51,259 nt of DNA. Origin: Chitinophaga pinensis (GTDB lineage Bacteria > Pseudomonadota > Gammaproteobacteria > Burkholderiales > SG8-41). The stretch covers positions 1 through 51,259 of the forward strand of contig CALQCM020000029.1 in assembly GCA_943329075.2 (NCBI GenBank). The letters are read 5' to 3'. Below, piece after piece: positions 1 to 9,245 of this stretch (its first letter is position 1; the number at the start of each line of letters is the position of its first letter). The notes below the pieces were generated by a model. The model was not told where the DNA came from. It did no database searches and was given only the letters and a program-made list of their open reading frames with translations. The translations under genes were made by a program, and so were the position numbers.

Positions 1-807
1 AAGGGTGATCAAGATGGCACCGCCCCAGGCCAGCCGCTGCCAGTCGGAGTAAGGGCTCATCGCGAACTGGAAGATGACCACCGGCAGATTGGCCATCGGC
101 GCATTCATGTTGAGCGAGAAGAACTGATTGTTCAACGCGGTGAACAGCAGCGGCGCGGTCTCGCCGCTGATGCGCGCCACCGCCAGCAGGACACCGGTAA
201 TGATGCCGGCCTTCGCTGCGCGGTAGGAAATAAATACGATCATCTTCCACGATGGCGCACCCAAGGCGATCGCCGCCTCGCGCAGGCTGTCGGGCACCAG
301 CTTCAGCATGTCGTCGGTGGTGCGCACCACCACCGGAATCACGATCAGCGACAGGGCCAGCGCACCGGCCCAGCCGGTAAAATGTTTGACATGCGCGACG
401 TAGATTGAATAGATGAAGAGACCAATCACGATCGACGGCGCCGACAACAGGATGTCGTTGATGAAACGCGTCGCCGGCGCGAGCCAGCCGCGGCGGCCGT
501 ATTCGGCAAGATAGGTGCCTGCCAGCATGCCGACCGGCGTGCCGATCAGTGTCGCCACGGTCGCCATCATCAGGCTGCCAGCGATGGCATTGAGCAATCC
601 GCCGTCGCTGCCCGGCGGCGGCGTGTTCTGCGTGAATAACGACGGCGCGAGGGCGTTAAAGCCTTCATGGAACAGCGTAATCAATATCCAGGTCAGCCAG
701 AACAACCCGAATGCCAGCGCCAGGCCGGATATAAACAGCAGCACCGCGTTGACCACACGGCGACGGCGGTAAATCGGGTTGTCTGGGGAGATCGCGCTCG
801 CCATCAT
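1..807 (-). CDS. pstA: Phosphate ABC transporter permease PstA (3' end outside window)
   Basis: Inner-membrane permease subunit that, with PstC, forms the channel of the high-affinity phosphate importer PstSCAB. The frame runs without a stop from an ATG at 807 to the left edge (269 codons), so the C-terminus is missing. It has an N-terminal membrane segment (around [16 protein letters not shown]), then several more hydrophobic segments. The permease EAA-type loop ([17 protein letters not shown]) faces the PstB ATPase. Two ATGs lie side by side at 807 and 804; an AGGAG 4-8 nt upstream favours 807. That ribosome site overlaps the pstC stop, so the two genes are probably translationally coupled. 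pstB is expected just beyond the window; this is inferred from the usual operon order. Confidence 0.93.
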   Translation of the reverse strand, partial: MMASAISPDNPIYRRRRVVNAVLLFISGLALAFGLFWLTWILITLFHEGFNALAPSLFTQNTPPPGSDGGLLNAIAGSLMMATVATLIGTPVGMLAGTYLAEYGRRGWLAPATRFINDILLSAPSIVIGLFIYSIYVAHVKHFTGWAGALALSLIVIPVVVRTTDDMLKLVPDSLREAAIALGAPSWKMIVFISYRAAKAGIITGVLLAVARISGETAPLLFTALNNQFFSLNMNAPMANLPVVIFQFAMSPYSDWQRLAWGGAILITL

Positions 808-813
808 TTTCTC

Positions 814-1830
814 CTAGGACTGCTTGCCTTCGTTAAGGGTAAGCCTCATCAGCAGCAACTTGGACAAGGCAAGCACGATAGTGGTAATCAGGAACAGGAT
901 CAGGCCCAGTTCGATCAGCGCGGAAGAATGCAGCTCACCGACCGCCTCGGTAAATTCGTTGGCAAGCGACGAGGCAATACTGTTGCCAGGGGCCAGCAAC
1001 GAGGCGCTTAGCCGGTGTGAATTGCCGATGACAAAGGTCACCGCCATGGTTTCGCCAAGCGCACGGCCCAGGCCCAGCATGATGCCGCCGACGACGCCGC
1101 TCTTGGTATAGGGCAGTACGATGTGCCACACCACTTCCCAGGTCGTCGCGCCGAGTCCGTAGGCGGACTCCTTGAACATCGCCGGCACCAGTTCAAACAC
1201 ATCGCGCATGACCGCCGTGATGAACGGGATCACCATCACGGCGAGAATGATGCCGGCGGTGAGCATACCAATGCCCATCGCCGGTCCTTTGAACAGCGGG
1301 CCAAATATGGGCAAGGGGCCGAATACCTGGATCAGCAAAGGCTGCACATGCTCAGCAAATAGTGGCGCGAACACAAACAGGCCCCACATGCCGTAAATAA
1401 TGCTGGGAATCGCCGCCAGCATTTCAATCGCGGTGCCGAGGGGCCGCTTCAGCCAGTTCGGCGAAAGTTCGGTCAGGAACAATGCAATGCCAAAACTGAC
1501 CGGAACGGCAATAATCATTGCAATCGCGGAGCTGACCAACGTGCCGTAGATCGGCACCAGTGCGCCAAATTCCTCTTTGACCGGGTCCCATTCATCGACG
1601 AACAGGAAACCGAAACCGAATTTCGCCAGCGTCAGCTGACTGTGATAGAGCAGCGATATCAGAATCGCGGCGAGTATCGAGAACACGAAAAACGCGAAAA
1701 AACGCGTCAGGTTCTTGAAAAACGCATCCATCCAGGCAGCCCTTCCGGTCGCCGGGGATGGTGGATTATTTGGCGCTGCGGAAGCGGCATCGAACGGCGG
1801 TGCGCTCATGGCGACATCGGGGCCTGACAT
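814..1830 (-). CDS. pstC: Phosphate ABC transporter permease PstC
   Basis: Second permease of the PstSCAB phosphate importer. The 338-residue protein has a Pro/Ala-rich cytoplasmic N-terminus of about 35 residues, then six or so hydrophobic segments. A binding-protein-dependent transport fold spans roughly residues 95-325, including the EAA-like loop [16 protein letters not shown]. Length fits the family. It follows pstS by 83 nt and its stop overlaps the pstA ribosome site, so pstS-pstC-pstA read as one operon. A second in-frame ATG (MSAPPF) seven codons in is an alternative start. Confidence 0.94.
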   Translation of the reverse strand: MSGPDVAMSAPPFDAASAAPNNPPSPATGRAAWMDAFFKNLTRFFAFFVFSILAAILISLLYHSQLTLAKFGFGFLFVDEWDPVKEEFGALVPIYGTLVSSAIAMIIAVPVSFGIALFLTELSPNWLKRPLGTAIEMLAAIPSIIYGMWGLFVFAPLFAEHVQPLLIQVFGPLPIFGPLFKGPAMGIGMLTAGIILAVMVIPFITAVMRDVFELVPAMFKESAYGLGATTWEVVWHIVLPYTKSGVVGGIMLGLGRALGETMAVTFVIGNSHRLSASLLAPGNSIASSLANEFTEAVGELHSSALIELGLILFLITTIVLALSKLLLMRLTLNEGKQS

Positions 1831-1913
1831 GGGAGTCCCTATAAAACGCGAGGGGCGCTAGACCCCTCGCTTTGACCGGACCAGCTGTTGCTGGTGTTCG
1901 ACGCGGCAATCAC

Positions 1914-2963
1914 TCAGTATGCAATCGCCTTGCCCGAACCGTCCTGAATTTTCTTCCACTCGGCTTGGACCAGCTTGACGACGACGTCGGGCATCGGCAC
2001 GTAGTCGAGATCGAGCGCGAGCTTGTCGCCGCTTTCGTACGCCCAGTTGAAGAACTTGAGCGCGATAGAGCCACTCTCGGGCTTGTCCTGCTTCTTGTGC
2101 ATCAGGATGAAGGTTGCGCCGGTGAGCGGCCAGCTGTCCTTGCCTGACTGTTCGGTCAGCATCAGGTTAAAACCAGGCGCCTTGCCCCAGTCCGCGTTGG
2201 CGGCAGCGGCACGGAAAGTTTTGTCGTCGGGCGCGACGAAATTGCCGTCCTTGTTCTGCAACAGCGCATATGACATTTTGTTCTGCAGCGCGTAGGCATA
2301 CTCAACATAACCGATTGAGCCCGACAAACGCTGCACATAGGCTGCAACACCTTCATTGCCCTTGCCGGAAACGCCTGCCGGCCATTTCACTGACGTGTTG
2401 TTGCCGGCCTTTTCTTTCCATTCGGCGCTGACCTTGGACAGGTAATTGGTAAAGATGAAGGTCGTGCCCGAACCGTCCGAACGTGCAACCACCGTGATGT
2501 CCTGATCGGGCAACTTGACGCCCTTGTTGAGCGCGGCGATCGCAGGCGCGTTCCACTTGGTAATCTTGCCGAGGTAAATGTCGGCAAGCAGCGGACCAGT
2601 CAGGCGAATTTCACCGGGCTTGATGCCCTCCAGTTTGTAGACCGGGACCACGCCGCCCATCACCATCGGAAACTGGACGAGCCCCTCTTTTTCGAGATTC
2701 TCAATCGTCAGAGGAGCATCGCTCGCACCGAAATCGACCGTCTTGGCGGTGATCTGCTTGATGCCGCCGCCTGAACCGATCGACTGATAGTTCATGCCGA
2801 CACCGGTTTTGGCCTTGTAGGCTTCGGCCCACTTCGAATAAAGCGGATACGGGAAGGTAGCGCCGGCACCGGTAATATCGGCGGCGCCAGCTGCCGCGGC
2901 GACGGCCAGACCAAAACCAACCGCCGAGCACTTAATAAATTTCTGCAGCCAAAGGGTTTTCAT
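1914..2963 (-). CDS. pstS: Periplasmic phosphate-binding protein PstS
   Basis: Captures inorganic phosphate in the periplasm and delivers it to PstC/PstA. The 349-residue precursor begins with a Sec signal peptide (MKTLWLQKF, then a hydrophobic stretch, cleavage likely after AGA-A near residue 28). The mature part carries family landmarks: ITGAGATFPYPLYSKW at the N-terminus, YQSIGSGGGIKQI, DFGASDAPL and the phosphate-site segment RSDGSGTTFIFTNYL. It is the first gene of the pst operon. The 150 nt upstream should carry the operon promoter; an inverted repeat there is listed separately. Confidence 0.96.
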   Translation of the reverse strand: MKTLWLQKFIKCSAVGFGLAVAAAAGAADITGAGATFPYPLYSKWAEAYKAKTGVGMNYQSIGSGGGIKQITAKTVDFGASDAPLTIENLEKEGLVQFPMVMGGVVPVYKLEGIKPGEIRLTGPLLADIYLGKITKWNAPAIAALNKGVKLPDQDITVVARSDGSGTTFIFTNYLSKVSAEWKEKAGNNTSVKWPAGVSGKGNEGVAAYVQRLSGSIGYVEYAYALQNKMSYALLQNKDGNFVAPDDKTFRAAAANADWGKAPGFNLMLTEQSGKDSWPLTGATFILMHKKQDKPESGSIALKFFNWAYESGDKLALDLDYVPMPDVVVKLVQAEWKKIQDGSGKAIAY

Positions 2964-3069
2964 CGATTACTCCATGCCTGATTAAAAATGGGAACAGGCG
3001 GATAGTAGGCGTCGATTGTTACAACTCGGTGACGGCGCGCAATATCATGAAAATAAAAGAAAAATCACT

Positions 3070-3088
3070 GTAACAAAGTTTATGTTAC
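3070..3088. promoter_or_regulatory. Inverted repeat upstream of pstS, possible operator
   Basis: GTAACA and TGTTAC form a perfect 6-bp inverted repeat with a 7-nt AT-rich spacer, about 107 nt upstream of the pstS start. The TGTNAC-like half sites loosely resemble PHO-box halves, but a PHO box is a direct repeat, so assignment to PhoB is only a suggestion. Confidence 0.3.
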
Positions 3089-3114
3089 GGCGGATATCAA
3101 TGGCAAACGCCTGT

Positions 3115-3657
3115 TTAACTTTTCAACCTGGCAGCGAATTTCTGGCGAAACTTGGCAAGTTTGGGCGCGACCACATACTGGCAGTACGGCTGCTCGCTGT
3201 TGTGCGCAAAGTATTCCTGGTGGTAATCCTCGGCGATGTAAAACGTCTGCGCCGCCACCACTTCCGTGACGATGGGATCGCGGAACACTTTTTCCGCGGT
3301 GAGTTCGGCGATCAACTGTTCAGCCACCGCCTTTTGTTCGGCGGAGTGAAAATAGATACCCGAACGGTATTGCGTGCCCGCATCGTTGCCCTGGCAGTTC
3401 AGCGTGGTCGGATCGTGAATGACAAAAAAAACCTCGAGAATTTCGCGAAACGAAATCAGCGCCGGAGCGAAAGTCACGCGCACGACTTCGGCGTGGCCGG
3501 TGTCGCCAGCGCAGACCTGACGGTAGGTCGGATTGACGATCTTGCCGTTTGAATAACCGGACTCGACGGCGGTCACGCCCTGCAAAGCGTCGTAGACCGC
3601 TTCAAGACACCAGAAGCAGCCGCCGCCCAGTGTTGCGGTCTCAGTGCTCGTCGTCAT
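3115..3657 (-). CDS. msrA: Peptide-methionine (S)-S-oxide reductase MsrA
   Basis: Repairs oxidised methionine by reducing the S-epimer of methionine sulfoxide with thioredoxin. The 180-residue protein contains the catalytic GCFWC motif near residue 14, followed by LEAVYDALQGV. Other family segments are YSNGKIVNPTYRQVCAGDTGHAEVV, FFVIHDPTTLNCQGNDAGTQYRSGIY and the C-terminal HQEYFAHNSEQPYCQYVVAPKLAKF. The length is typical of the single-domain form. The catalytic position is a normal Cys codon, not TGA. It lies upstream of the pst operon on the same strand, 151 nt away. Confidence 0.96.
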   Translation of the reverse strand: MTTSTETATLGGGCFWCLEAVYDALQGVTAVESGYSNGKIVNPTYRQVCAGDTGHAEVVRVTFAPALISFREILEVFFVIHDPTTLNCQGNDAGTQYRSGIYFHSAEQKAVAEQLIAELTAEKVFRDPIVTEVVAAQTFYIAEDYHQEYFAHNSEQPYCQYVVAPKLAKFRQKFAARLKS

Positions 3658-3726
3658 TTCGCATCCTTTCGTCAGTATCGCTGTGGCTGTGTGCGGTTAG
3701 TCAGTGCGCGGAACAATTCCTGACCA

Positions 3727-3741
3727 CCCTGTGACACAGGG
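3727..3741 (-). terminator. Short hairpin after the dioxygenase remnant
   Basis: CCCTGT and ACAGGG pair around a 3-nt loop directly beyond the stop of the remnant at 3743. There is no clear T-tract, so termination is uncertain. Confidence 0.25.
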
Positions 3742-3742
3742 C

Positions 3743-3964
3743 TCAATCAAACACGTAGTTATCCATCAGCAACGAACCATAGGTGTCGCTGGTGCGCACG
3801 CGGAAAGCCGGAGAAATCATGCATCGTTTCCGGTTGTTCAACCGCGCATAGCGCGGGCGGCCGAGGGTGCCACCGAAATCGCGCAGAAAATGGTTGGCCG
3901 CAACCTCTTCCAGCGCCAGCGGCGGCGCACCGTGCGAAACAAATACCGCCGGGAATGCCGTCAC
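3743..3964 (-). pseudogene. Internally deleted LigB/DODA-type extradiol dioxygenase remnant
   Basis: A 73-codon frame with a GTG start overlapping the tyrS stop by 4 nt (GTGA). Residues 1-38 (FPAVFVSHGAPPLALEE, then FLRDFGGTLGRPR) match the N-terminus of class III extradiol (DODA/YgiD-like) dioxygenases, including the early metal-ligand His of SHGAP. The last 25 residues (SDTYGSLLMDNYVFD) look like the extreme C-terminus of the same family. The roughly 190 residues that should lie between are missing, so this is probably a gene that lost its middle without leaving a frameshift. The family call is from recall of typical members; a short functional protein is unlikely because most of the active site is absent. 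Confidence 0.6.
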
Positions 3965-5151
3965 AAAACGCTGATGCGTGCGAACTTGCGCTTGCCGACC
4001 TGCGCCACCACGCTCGCCCCCCTGGCCAGCTTAAGCGCCTTGTCGCTGACTTTCTCGCCGTCGAGTTTGACGCCGCCCTGCGCGATCATGCGCATTGCTT
4101 CCGAGGTGCTTGCGGTGAGTCCCGCCTCCTTGAGCGCGGATGCAATGGCAATGCCGTCGGCTCCGCCATTCACCTCGACCGTTGCGATGTCGGCGGGAAT
4201 CTCGCCCTGCTTGAAGCGTGCTTCGAAATCCGCCAGCGCCGCCGTCGCCGCCGGCTGACCGTGAAAGCGCGCGACAATTTCCTGCGCGAAACCGACCTTG
4301 ATGTCGCGCGGATTACGTCCGCCTTCGGCTTCCAATTTCCACTGCCGGACGGTGGCCAGCGGTGCGAACGACAGCAGTTCGATGTAGCGCCACATCAGCG
4401 TATCCGACACCGACATCAGCTTGCCGAAAATTTCGTTTGCGCTCTCGGTGATGCCGATGTAGTTGCCGAGCGATTTCGACATCTTGTTGACGCCGTCGAG
4501 GCCCTCGAGCAGCGGCATCATCAGAACGCACTGCGGCGGCTGGCCGTTCTGCTTCTGCAGTTCGCGGCCCATCAGCAGGTTGAATTTCTGGTCGGTGCCG
4601 CCGAGTTCAAGATCGGCCTTCAGCGCGACCGAGTCGTAACCCTGCACCAGCGGATAGAGGAACTCGTGGATCGCGATCGGCTGGTTGGCGCGGTAGCGCT
4701 TGCCGAAATCGTCGCGCTCGAGCATGCGCGCCACGGTGTGCGTGGCGGCCAGCTTGATCATGTCGGCCGACGACAGTTTGTTCATCCACGTCGAGTTGTA
4801 AACAACCTCGGTTTTCGCCGGATCGAGGATCTTGAAGACCTGCGTCTTGTAAGTCTCGGCATTGCGCTCGACGTCTTCGCGCGACAGCGGCGGGCGTGTC
4901 GTGTTCTTGCCGGTCGGATCGCCGATCATGCCGGTGAAGTCGCCAATCAGAAACAATATGTGGTGGCCGAGGTCCTGCAGCTGCCGCAGTTTGTTAATCA
5001 GCACGGTGTGGCCGACGTGCAGGTCCGGCGCGGTCGGATCGAAACCCGCTTTGACGCGCAGCGGACGGCCCGTTTTGAGTTTTTCAACAAGCTCGGACTC
5101 GACCAGCAGTTCGTCGCAGCCGCGTTTGATGATTTCGAGCTGATCGTTCAT
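3961..5151 (-). CDS. tyrS: Tyrosyl-tRNA synthetase
   Basis: Class I aminoacyl-tRNA synthetase that charges tRNA-Tyr. The HIGH-like motif HVGH appears near residue 46 ([19 protein letters not shown]) and the KMSKS loop near residue 230 ([15 protein letters not shown]). A C-terminal S4-like RNA-binding domain ([17 protein letters not shown]) follows, making about 396 residues, as in the TyrZ-like group of proteobacteria. The ATG at 5151 (MNDQLEII) is preferred; an in-frame TTG three codons upstream is the alternative. It is divergent from the M23 peptidase gene, with about 130 nt between the starts. Confidence 0.95.
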   Translation of the reverse strand: MNDQLEIIKRGCDELLVESELVEKLKTGRPLRVKAGFDPTAPDLHVGHTVLINKLRQLQDLGHHILFLIGDFTGMIGDPTGKNTTRPPLSREDVERNAETYKTQVFKILDPAKTEVVYNSTWMNKLSSADMIKLAATHTVARMLERDDFGKRYRANQPIAIHEFLYPLVQGYDSVALKADLELGGTDQKFNLLMGRELQKQNGQPPQCVLMMPLLEGLDGVNKMSKSLGNYIGITESANEIFGKLMSVSDTLMWRYIELLSFAPLATVRQWKLEAEGGRNPRDIKVGFAQEIVARFHGQPAATAALADFEARFKQGEIPADIATVEVNGGADGIAIASALKEAGLTASTSEAMRMIAQGGVKLDGEKVSDKALKLARGASVVAQVGKRKFARISVL

Positions 5152-5269
5152 GTGGCTCAAGGCATTGCCCCGTTGCGCAGTTGGTTGACTGTAGGCAGGA
5201 CTGCGGATTTGCGCCCCTGCATCATTCTGCTAAGCTTGCGGCGTGATATCGTCGCGCCCTCAAATTACA

Positions 5270-5293
5270 GCGCTAAAAGCATGATTTTAGCGC
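5270..5293 (+). promoter_or_regulatory. Inverted repeat enclosing the M23 peptidase start codon
   Basis: GCGCTAAAA and TTTTAGCGC form a perfect 9-bp inverted repeat with a 6-nt spacer (GCATGA) that contains the ATG at 5281. In RNA this is a hairpin with the start codon in the loop; in DNA it could be an operator for the divergent tyrS/peptidase promoters. No Shine-Dalgarno motif is evident just upstream. Confidence 0.5.
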
Positions 5294-6582
5294 AAAAAAT
5301 CGCCTCCTACCTGCGTGGCTTCGGGCTGCGTCATCGTGTTGCAGCGGCTTTTATTCTGCTGCCCGGTTTTGGCGTGGTCGCCGCCTTCGGCATCGCGCCC
5401 GAGACCCTGATGGAACGCCTGCCGGTCAACGTCGTGATTGAAGACCTGGCGCTGACGCCGGTCAAAGCCATCGAGGATGCCTCGACATTTACGCGCGAGG
5501 AGCGCATCGAACGCGGCGACACGGTGGCCGCCTTGTTGTCGCGCCTGCAGATACGCGATGCCGATGCCGAACAAATCCTGCGCAGCGGCAACCACGCCGC
5601 ATCGCTGCGCCAACTGGTGCCCGGCAAGACAGTGCGCGTGATGACTTCAGCTGATGGGAAACTGGTCAATCTGCGCTATCTGAATGGCGAAACACTGCTG
5701 ACGGTCGATTGCAGCGGCGACGTCTGCAAGATCCGCGAAGACTACGCACAACTGGAACGACGCGTGCTGATGAAAAGCGCCGACATTCAAATGTCTTTGT
5801 ACGCCGCCACCGACGCCGCGGGATTGTCCGACGCGATCGCCACGCAGATTGCCGACATCTTTTCCTCCGATGTCGATTTCCATCGCGATCTGCGCAAGGG
5901 CGACCGCTTCAGCGTGGTCTATGAAATGCTCTACAACCGCGGTGAACCGGTGCGCAGCGGCCGTGTGCTGGCCGCCGAGTTCTACAACCAGGGCAAAACC
6001 TATCAGGCGGTATGGTTCGACTATGCGCCGCGGCAGGGTGGTTATTACTCGCTGCAGGGCAGAAGTCTGCGCAAACAGTTTCTGCGCACGCCGCTCGAGT
6101 TCTCGCGTATCACCTCGGGCTACACGAATGCGCGCTTCCATCCGATTTTGCAAGCGTGGCACGCCCACAAGGGCATCGACTATGCGGCGCCCACCGGCAC
6201 GCGCGTCAAGGCCACCGCCGAAGGCATCGTCGATATCGCCACGCGCCAGGGCGGTTACGGCAATCTCGTGGTGTTGCGACATCAGGCGCAATACACCACC
6301 TGGTACGGTCATCTGTCTGGATTCGCGCGCGGGCTGCAGAAAGGCAAACGCGTGATGCAAGGCGAAGTGATCGGTTATGTTGGCGCCACCGGCATGGCGA
6401 CCGGACCGCATCTGCATTACGAATTCCGCGTCAACGACGTACAGCAGAACCCGCTGCGCGTGGCAAGGCCGGCGGCGCCGCCGATCACCGCCGACCAGCA
6501 CACACGTTTTGCCGAGGCGGCAAAACCGTACTCGACGCAGCTCCAGCTGTTGCGTACCACCAATCTCGCGCGCCTCGACTAA
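5281..6582 (+). CDS. M23-family murein endopeptidase (MepM/OapA-like)
   Basis: Periplasmic peptidoglycan peptidase predicted to cut peptide cross-links during wall growth. The 433-residue protein has an N-terminal membrane anchor or signal around residues 20-38 (AAAFILLPGFGVVAAFG). A central region (about 60-270) resembles the OapA/LysM-like part of YebA/MepM homologues. The C-terminal lasso domain carries zinc ligands HKGID (His296, Asp300) and HLHYEF (His377, His379). The ATG at 5281 is chosen because the protein begins immediately before the hydrophobic segment; the frame remains open far upstream only as antisense to tyrS. anmK follows after 6 nt, so a wall-recycling pair is likely. Confidence 0.9.
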   Translation: MILAQKIASYLRGFGLRHRVAAAFILLPGFGVVAAFGIAPETLMERLPVNVVIEDLALTPVKAIEDASTFTREERIERGDTVAALLSRLQIRDADAEQILRSGNHAASLRQLVPGKTVRVMTSADGKLVNLRYLNGETLLTVDCSGDVCKIREDYAQLERRVLMKSADIQMSLYAATDAAGLSDAIATQIADIFSSDVDFHRDLRKGDRFSVVYEMLYNRGEPVRSGRVLAAEFYNQGKTYQAVWFDYAPRQGGYYSLQGRSLRKQFLRTPLEFSRITSGYTNARFHPILQAWHAHKGIDYAAPTGTRVKATAEGIVDIATRQGGYGNLVVLRHQAQYTTWYGHLSGFARGLQKGKRVMQGEVIGYVGATGMATGPHLHYEFRVNDVQQNPLRVARPAAPPITADQHTRFAEAAKPYSTQLQLLRTTNLARLD

Positions 6583-6588
6583 GCGGCC

Positions 6589-7674
6589 ATGCCTGAAATT
6601 TTTATCGGCTTGATGTCGGGCACCAGCCTCGACGGCGTTGACGGCGTGCTGGTCGACCTGTCTCACGGCACACCGCGCCACCTGGCGCACGCCCATCAGG
6701 CGTTCGCAGCGGATTTGCGTGATGAGCTGCTGGCGCTGAATACCGCTGGTGACGACGAACTGGCGCGCGCCGCGCGGGCCGCCAACGCGCTGGCCCGAAT
6801 TTATGCGGCCACGGTCGCAGCATTGCTTGCACAAAAACCCGACGCCAAAGTGTGCGCCATCGGTTGCCACGGCCAGACCGTTCGCCACCGGCCCGCGGAC
6901 GGCTACAGTATCCAGCTCGTCAACGGTGCGCTGCTCGCCGAACTGACGAACATTGATATCGTCTGCGATTTTCGCAGCCGCGATATCGCCGCCGGTGGCG
7001 AAGGCGCGCCGCTGGTGCCGGCCTTTCATCAGGCGGTGTTCGCCGCGCGCGACCCGCACCGCGTCATCGTCAACATCGGCGGCATCGCCAATCTGAGCAA
7101 TCTGCCGCCGGCGGAAAGCACTACCGGTTTCGACTGCGGGCCGGGCAATATACTGATGGACGCATGGACGCAGCGTCATCGCAATGAGCCCTTCGATCGC
7201 GACGGTGCGTGGGCCGCCGGCGGTTGCGTCATCGCACCGCTGCTCGCGCAGCTGCGCGAGGATGGTTTTTTTTCGCGCCCGCCACCGAAGAGCAGCGGTC
7301 GCGATTTGTTCAATATCGCTTGGCTGGAGCGCCATCTCAGCGGCGCCGAACAGCCGCAGGATGTCGAGGCCACGCTGCTTGAACTCACCGCCGGCACCAT
7401 CAGTGATGCGATTCTGCGCCATTGCAGTGGCGCGCGCGAAATCTATCTGTGCGGCGGCGGCGCGCGCAATACGGCGCTGTGCCGACGGCTGGAAGCGCGG
7501 CTCGCGCCGGCAATCGTTTCCGCCACCGATACGCTCGGCATCAACGCGGAATTCGTCGAAGCGACGGCGTTCGCGTGGCTGGCGCAACGCACGATGACGG
7601 TGCAGTGCGGCAATCTGCCGGCGGTGACCGGCGCACGCGGGCCACGCATACTCGGCGCCATTCACCGCGCATGA
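6589..7674 (+). CDS. anmK: Anhydro-N-acetylmuramic acid kinase
   Basis: Phosphorylates and opens 1,6-anhydro-MurNAc to MurNAc-6-phosphate during peptidoglycan recycling. The 361-residue protein starts with the ATP-binding signature GLMSGTSLDGVDGVLVD (residues 6-22). It also shows the sugar-kinase segments GCHGQTVRHRP, DFRSRDIAAGGEGAPLVPAFH, VNIGGIANLSNLP, TGFDCGPGNILMDAW and CGGGARNTALCRRLEARL. Length is typical. The gene sits 6 nt after the M23 peptidase and ends at a bidirectional terminator shared with erpA. Confidence 0.96.
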   Translation: MPEIFIGLMSGTSLDGVDGVLVDLSHGTPRHLAHAHQAFAADLRDELLALNTAGDDELARAARAANALARIYAATVAALLAQKPDAKVCAIGCHGQTVRHRPADGYSIQLVNGALLAELTNIDIVCDFRSRDIAAGGEGAPLVPAFHQAVFAARDPHRVIVNIGGIANLSNLPPAESTTGFDCGPGNILMDAWTQRHRNEPFDRDGAWAAGGCVIAPLLAQLREDGFFSRPPPKSSGRDLFNIAWLERHLSGAEQPQDVEATLLELTAGTISDAILRHCSGAREIYLCGGGARNTALCRRLEARLAPAIVSATDTLGINAEFVEATAFAWLAQRTMTVQCGNLPAVTGARGPRILGAIHRA

Positions 7675-7675
7675 A

Positions 7676-7698
7676 AAAAGGCGCCAGCGGCGCCTTTT
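7676..7698. terminator. Bidirectional rho-independent terminator between anmK and erpA
   Basis: AAAAGGCGCC pairs perfectly with GGCGCCTTTT around a 3-nt loop. With A- and T-runs at the ends it can stop transcription from both convergent genes. Confidence 0.9.
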
Positions 7699-7716
7699 CC
7701 CGGAACAGCTTTTGGC

Positions 7717-8067
7717 TCAGGCCGAGAACGACGAACCGCAGCCGCAGGTCGAGGTTGCGTTGGGGTTCTTGATCACGAACTGCGCGCCTTCGGCATTTTC
7801 CTGATAGTCGATTTCAGCGCCGGTCAGGTATTGCAGGCTCATCGGATCAATCAGCAGCGTCACGCCGTTCTTTTGCATCGGCGTATCGTCGTCGTTGACC
7901 GCTTCTTCAAACGTAAATCCGTATTGAAAACCCGAGCAACCGCCACCGGTGACGAACACCCGCAGCTTGAGCTCTTCGTTGCCCTCTTCTTCGATCAGCT
8001 GTTTGACCTTGTTGGCGGCGTTATCGGTAAAAACCAGCGGTAGCGGCATTTCTGTCATTGCGTTCAT
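7717..8067 (-). CDS. erpA: Iron-sulfur cluster insertion protein ErpA
   Basis: A-type carrier that delivers Fe-S clusters to apoproteins, including those of isoprenoid synthesis and respiration. About 116 residues from [13 protein letters not shown]. The three conserved cysteines sit in [11 protein letters not shown] and, near the C-terminus, STCGCGSSF. The ATG at 8067 is preferred over one at 8082 because AGGAG lies at ideal spacing before it. It is followed on the plus side by the anmK/erpA terminator and preceded by the bactofilin gene 20 nt away. Confidence 0.96.
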   Translation of the reverse strand: MNAMTEMPLPLVFTDNAANKVKQLIEEEGNEELKLRVFVTGGGCSGFQYGFTFEEAVNDDDTPMQKNGVTLLIDPMSLQYLTGAEIDYQENAEGAQFVIKNPNATSTCGCGSSFSA

Positions 8068-8087
8068 GATCTGCTCCTGCAAAAAAA

Positions 8088-8498
8088 TTATTCGGCGACG
8101 GCGGGCTTGATCGGCACGACCTTGTCGGACTTACCTTCGGATTGATACACCAGACGCCCCTGCACCACCGCGCCGAGCTGGATTTCCAGCGTGCGGTAAT
8201 GGACATCTCCTGTGACATTGGCTTTGCCCTGCAGTTCAACATATTCGACGGCATGCACAGGGCCGACAACGGTGCCGTTGATCACGGCATGCGCGACGCG
8301 GATTTCACCCTCGATACGCGCCTGGTCCGACAGCACCAGCGTGCCCGGCTTGTCTTCGGCGGAATTCACGTTGCCGCGGACATGTCCGTCCACGCGCAAC
8401 CCGCCGCTGAAGTTGATGTCGCCGTTAATCGTGGTGCCGGCGCCAATCAAACAATCGATGCGGCTCTGCGGTTTGTTGCTCTTGCTGCTTCCAAACAT
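8088..8498 (-). CDS. Bactofilin family polymer-forming protein
   Basis: Cytoskeletal beta-helical protein that self-assembles into filaments and can scaffold cell-wall or polar proteins. The 136-residue protein has the short polar N-terminus followed by the DUF583 repeat core: [27 protein letters not shown], then evenly spaced hydrophobic/Gly turns ([36 protein letters not shown]) and a charged tail. The length suits the family. It lies between the DUF6776-like membrane protein and erpA on the minus strand, with gaps of 10-20 nt. An M23 peptidase is close by, as is common for bactofilins. Confidence 0.9.
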   Translation of the reverse strand: MFGSSKSNKPQSRIDCLIGAGTTINGDINFSGGLRVDGHVRGNVNSAEDKPGTLVLSDQARIEGEIRVAHAVINGTVVGPVHAVEYVELQGKANVTGDVHYRTLEIQLGAVVQGRLVYQSEGKSDKVVPIKPAVAE

Positions 8499-8508
8499 GC
8501 TTGCCCCC

Positions 8509-9228
8509 TCAAGACAGGTTGGCCTGCTGGGTCAACCGTGGTTCCTTGCCGTCTCCCTCGAGCACCCTCACCTGCATGCCCTTGACCACCGTGCCCGGCG
8601 TTACACGAAACGTGCCTTCAACACGCTGGTAAAACCGGAAATTCAGTTTGAAGCCTCTGGCGTCCTTGTCGTCGTCCGCCGGCAGCGTCATCACCGTCTT
8701 TTTGCCGTCCTGCTGCAAATTCACCACAAACTGCAGGCGCCCCTGGAAGTCTTTGCTGCGCTGCCCGGTCTGGGTCAGCAGCAAGCGGTAACGGAACTCG
8801 CCGGGGAGTGCGTCATTCTGCACCATGAAGCGGTTGACCGCCACCCCGCCTTCCTTTCCCCCTGATGGCATCAGGGTCTGAAAAAATGCGAGGTCTTCCT
8901 TGAGCCTGGCGTTCTCTTCGGTCAATGAACGCATCTGTTTGATCAGATCTTCATAGGTTGCACGTTCGATCTGCATCTGCCGCTCGAGCTGCGCAAGGTT
9001 GCCGCTCAATTGAGCGACATCCTGCTCGTATTTCGCGTTGGCGGTGGTCAGGCGCAGCAGTTCATGATCAGCCTCGCTTTGATCATAGCCGGCGAATTTC
9101 CTGCCGAAATCATAAGCCGTGCGCGAAAACATCATGACCACGGCCACCAGCGCGATAAAAGCAAGCCAGCGCCAATACCACGGGATCGCCGTGTGCACCG
9201 TCACGCGCGGCGCAGAGATGCCGAACAT
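8509..9228 (-). CDS. DUF6776-like membrane-anchored coiled-coil protein
   Basis: About 239 residues from ATG 9228 (MFGISAPRVTV). One transmembrane helix (WLAFIALVAVVMMFS, about residues 25-40) is followed by a long coiled coil of roughly 80 residues (LLRLTTANAKYEQDV... LTEENARLKEDLAFFQ) and a beta-rich C-terminal domain. This matches the DUF6776 type found next to bactofilin and argC in betaproteobacteria; no biochemical role is known to me. The frame is open further upstream into argC, so the start is uncertain; the ATG after the argC stop region is the simplest choice. Its neighbour suggests a periplasmic partner of the bactofilin, which is inference. Confidence 0.75.
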   Translation of the reverse strand: MFGISAPRVTVHTAIPWYWRWLAFIALVAVVMMFSRTAYDFGRKFAGYDQSEADHELLRLTTANAKYEQDVAQLSGNLAQLERQMQIERATYEDLIKQMRSLTEENARLKEDLAFFQTLMPSGGKEGGVAVNRFMVQNDALPGEFRYRLLLTQTGQRSKDFQGRLQFVVNLQQDGKKTVMTLPADDDKDARGFKLNFRFYQRVEGTFRVTPGTVVKGMQVRVLEGDGKEPRLTQQANLS

Positions 9229-9245
9229 GCGCTGCAGCCGTTTGA

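Noticed and set aside
5647..7665. Long minus-strand open frame (672 codons) opposite the M23 peptidase and anmK
   Set aside because: Antisense to two well-recognised genes, with a low-complexity Arg/Ala/His-rich translation typical of the complement of GC-rich coding sequence.
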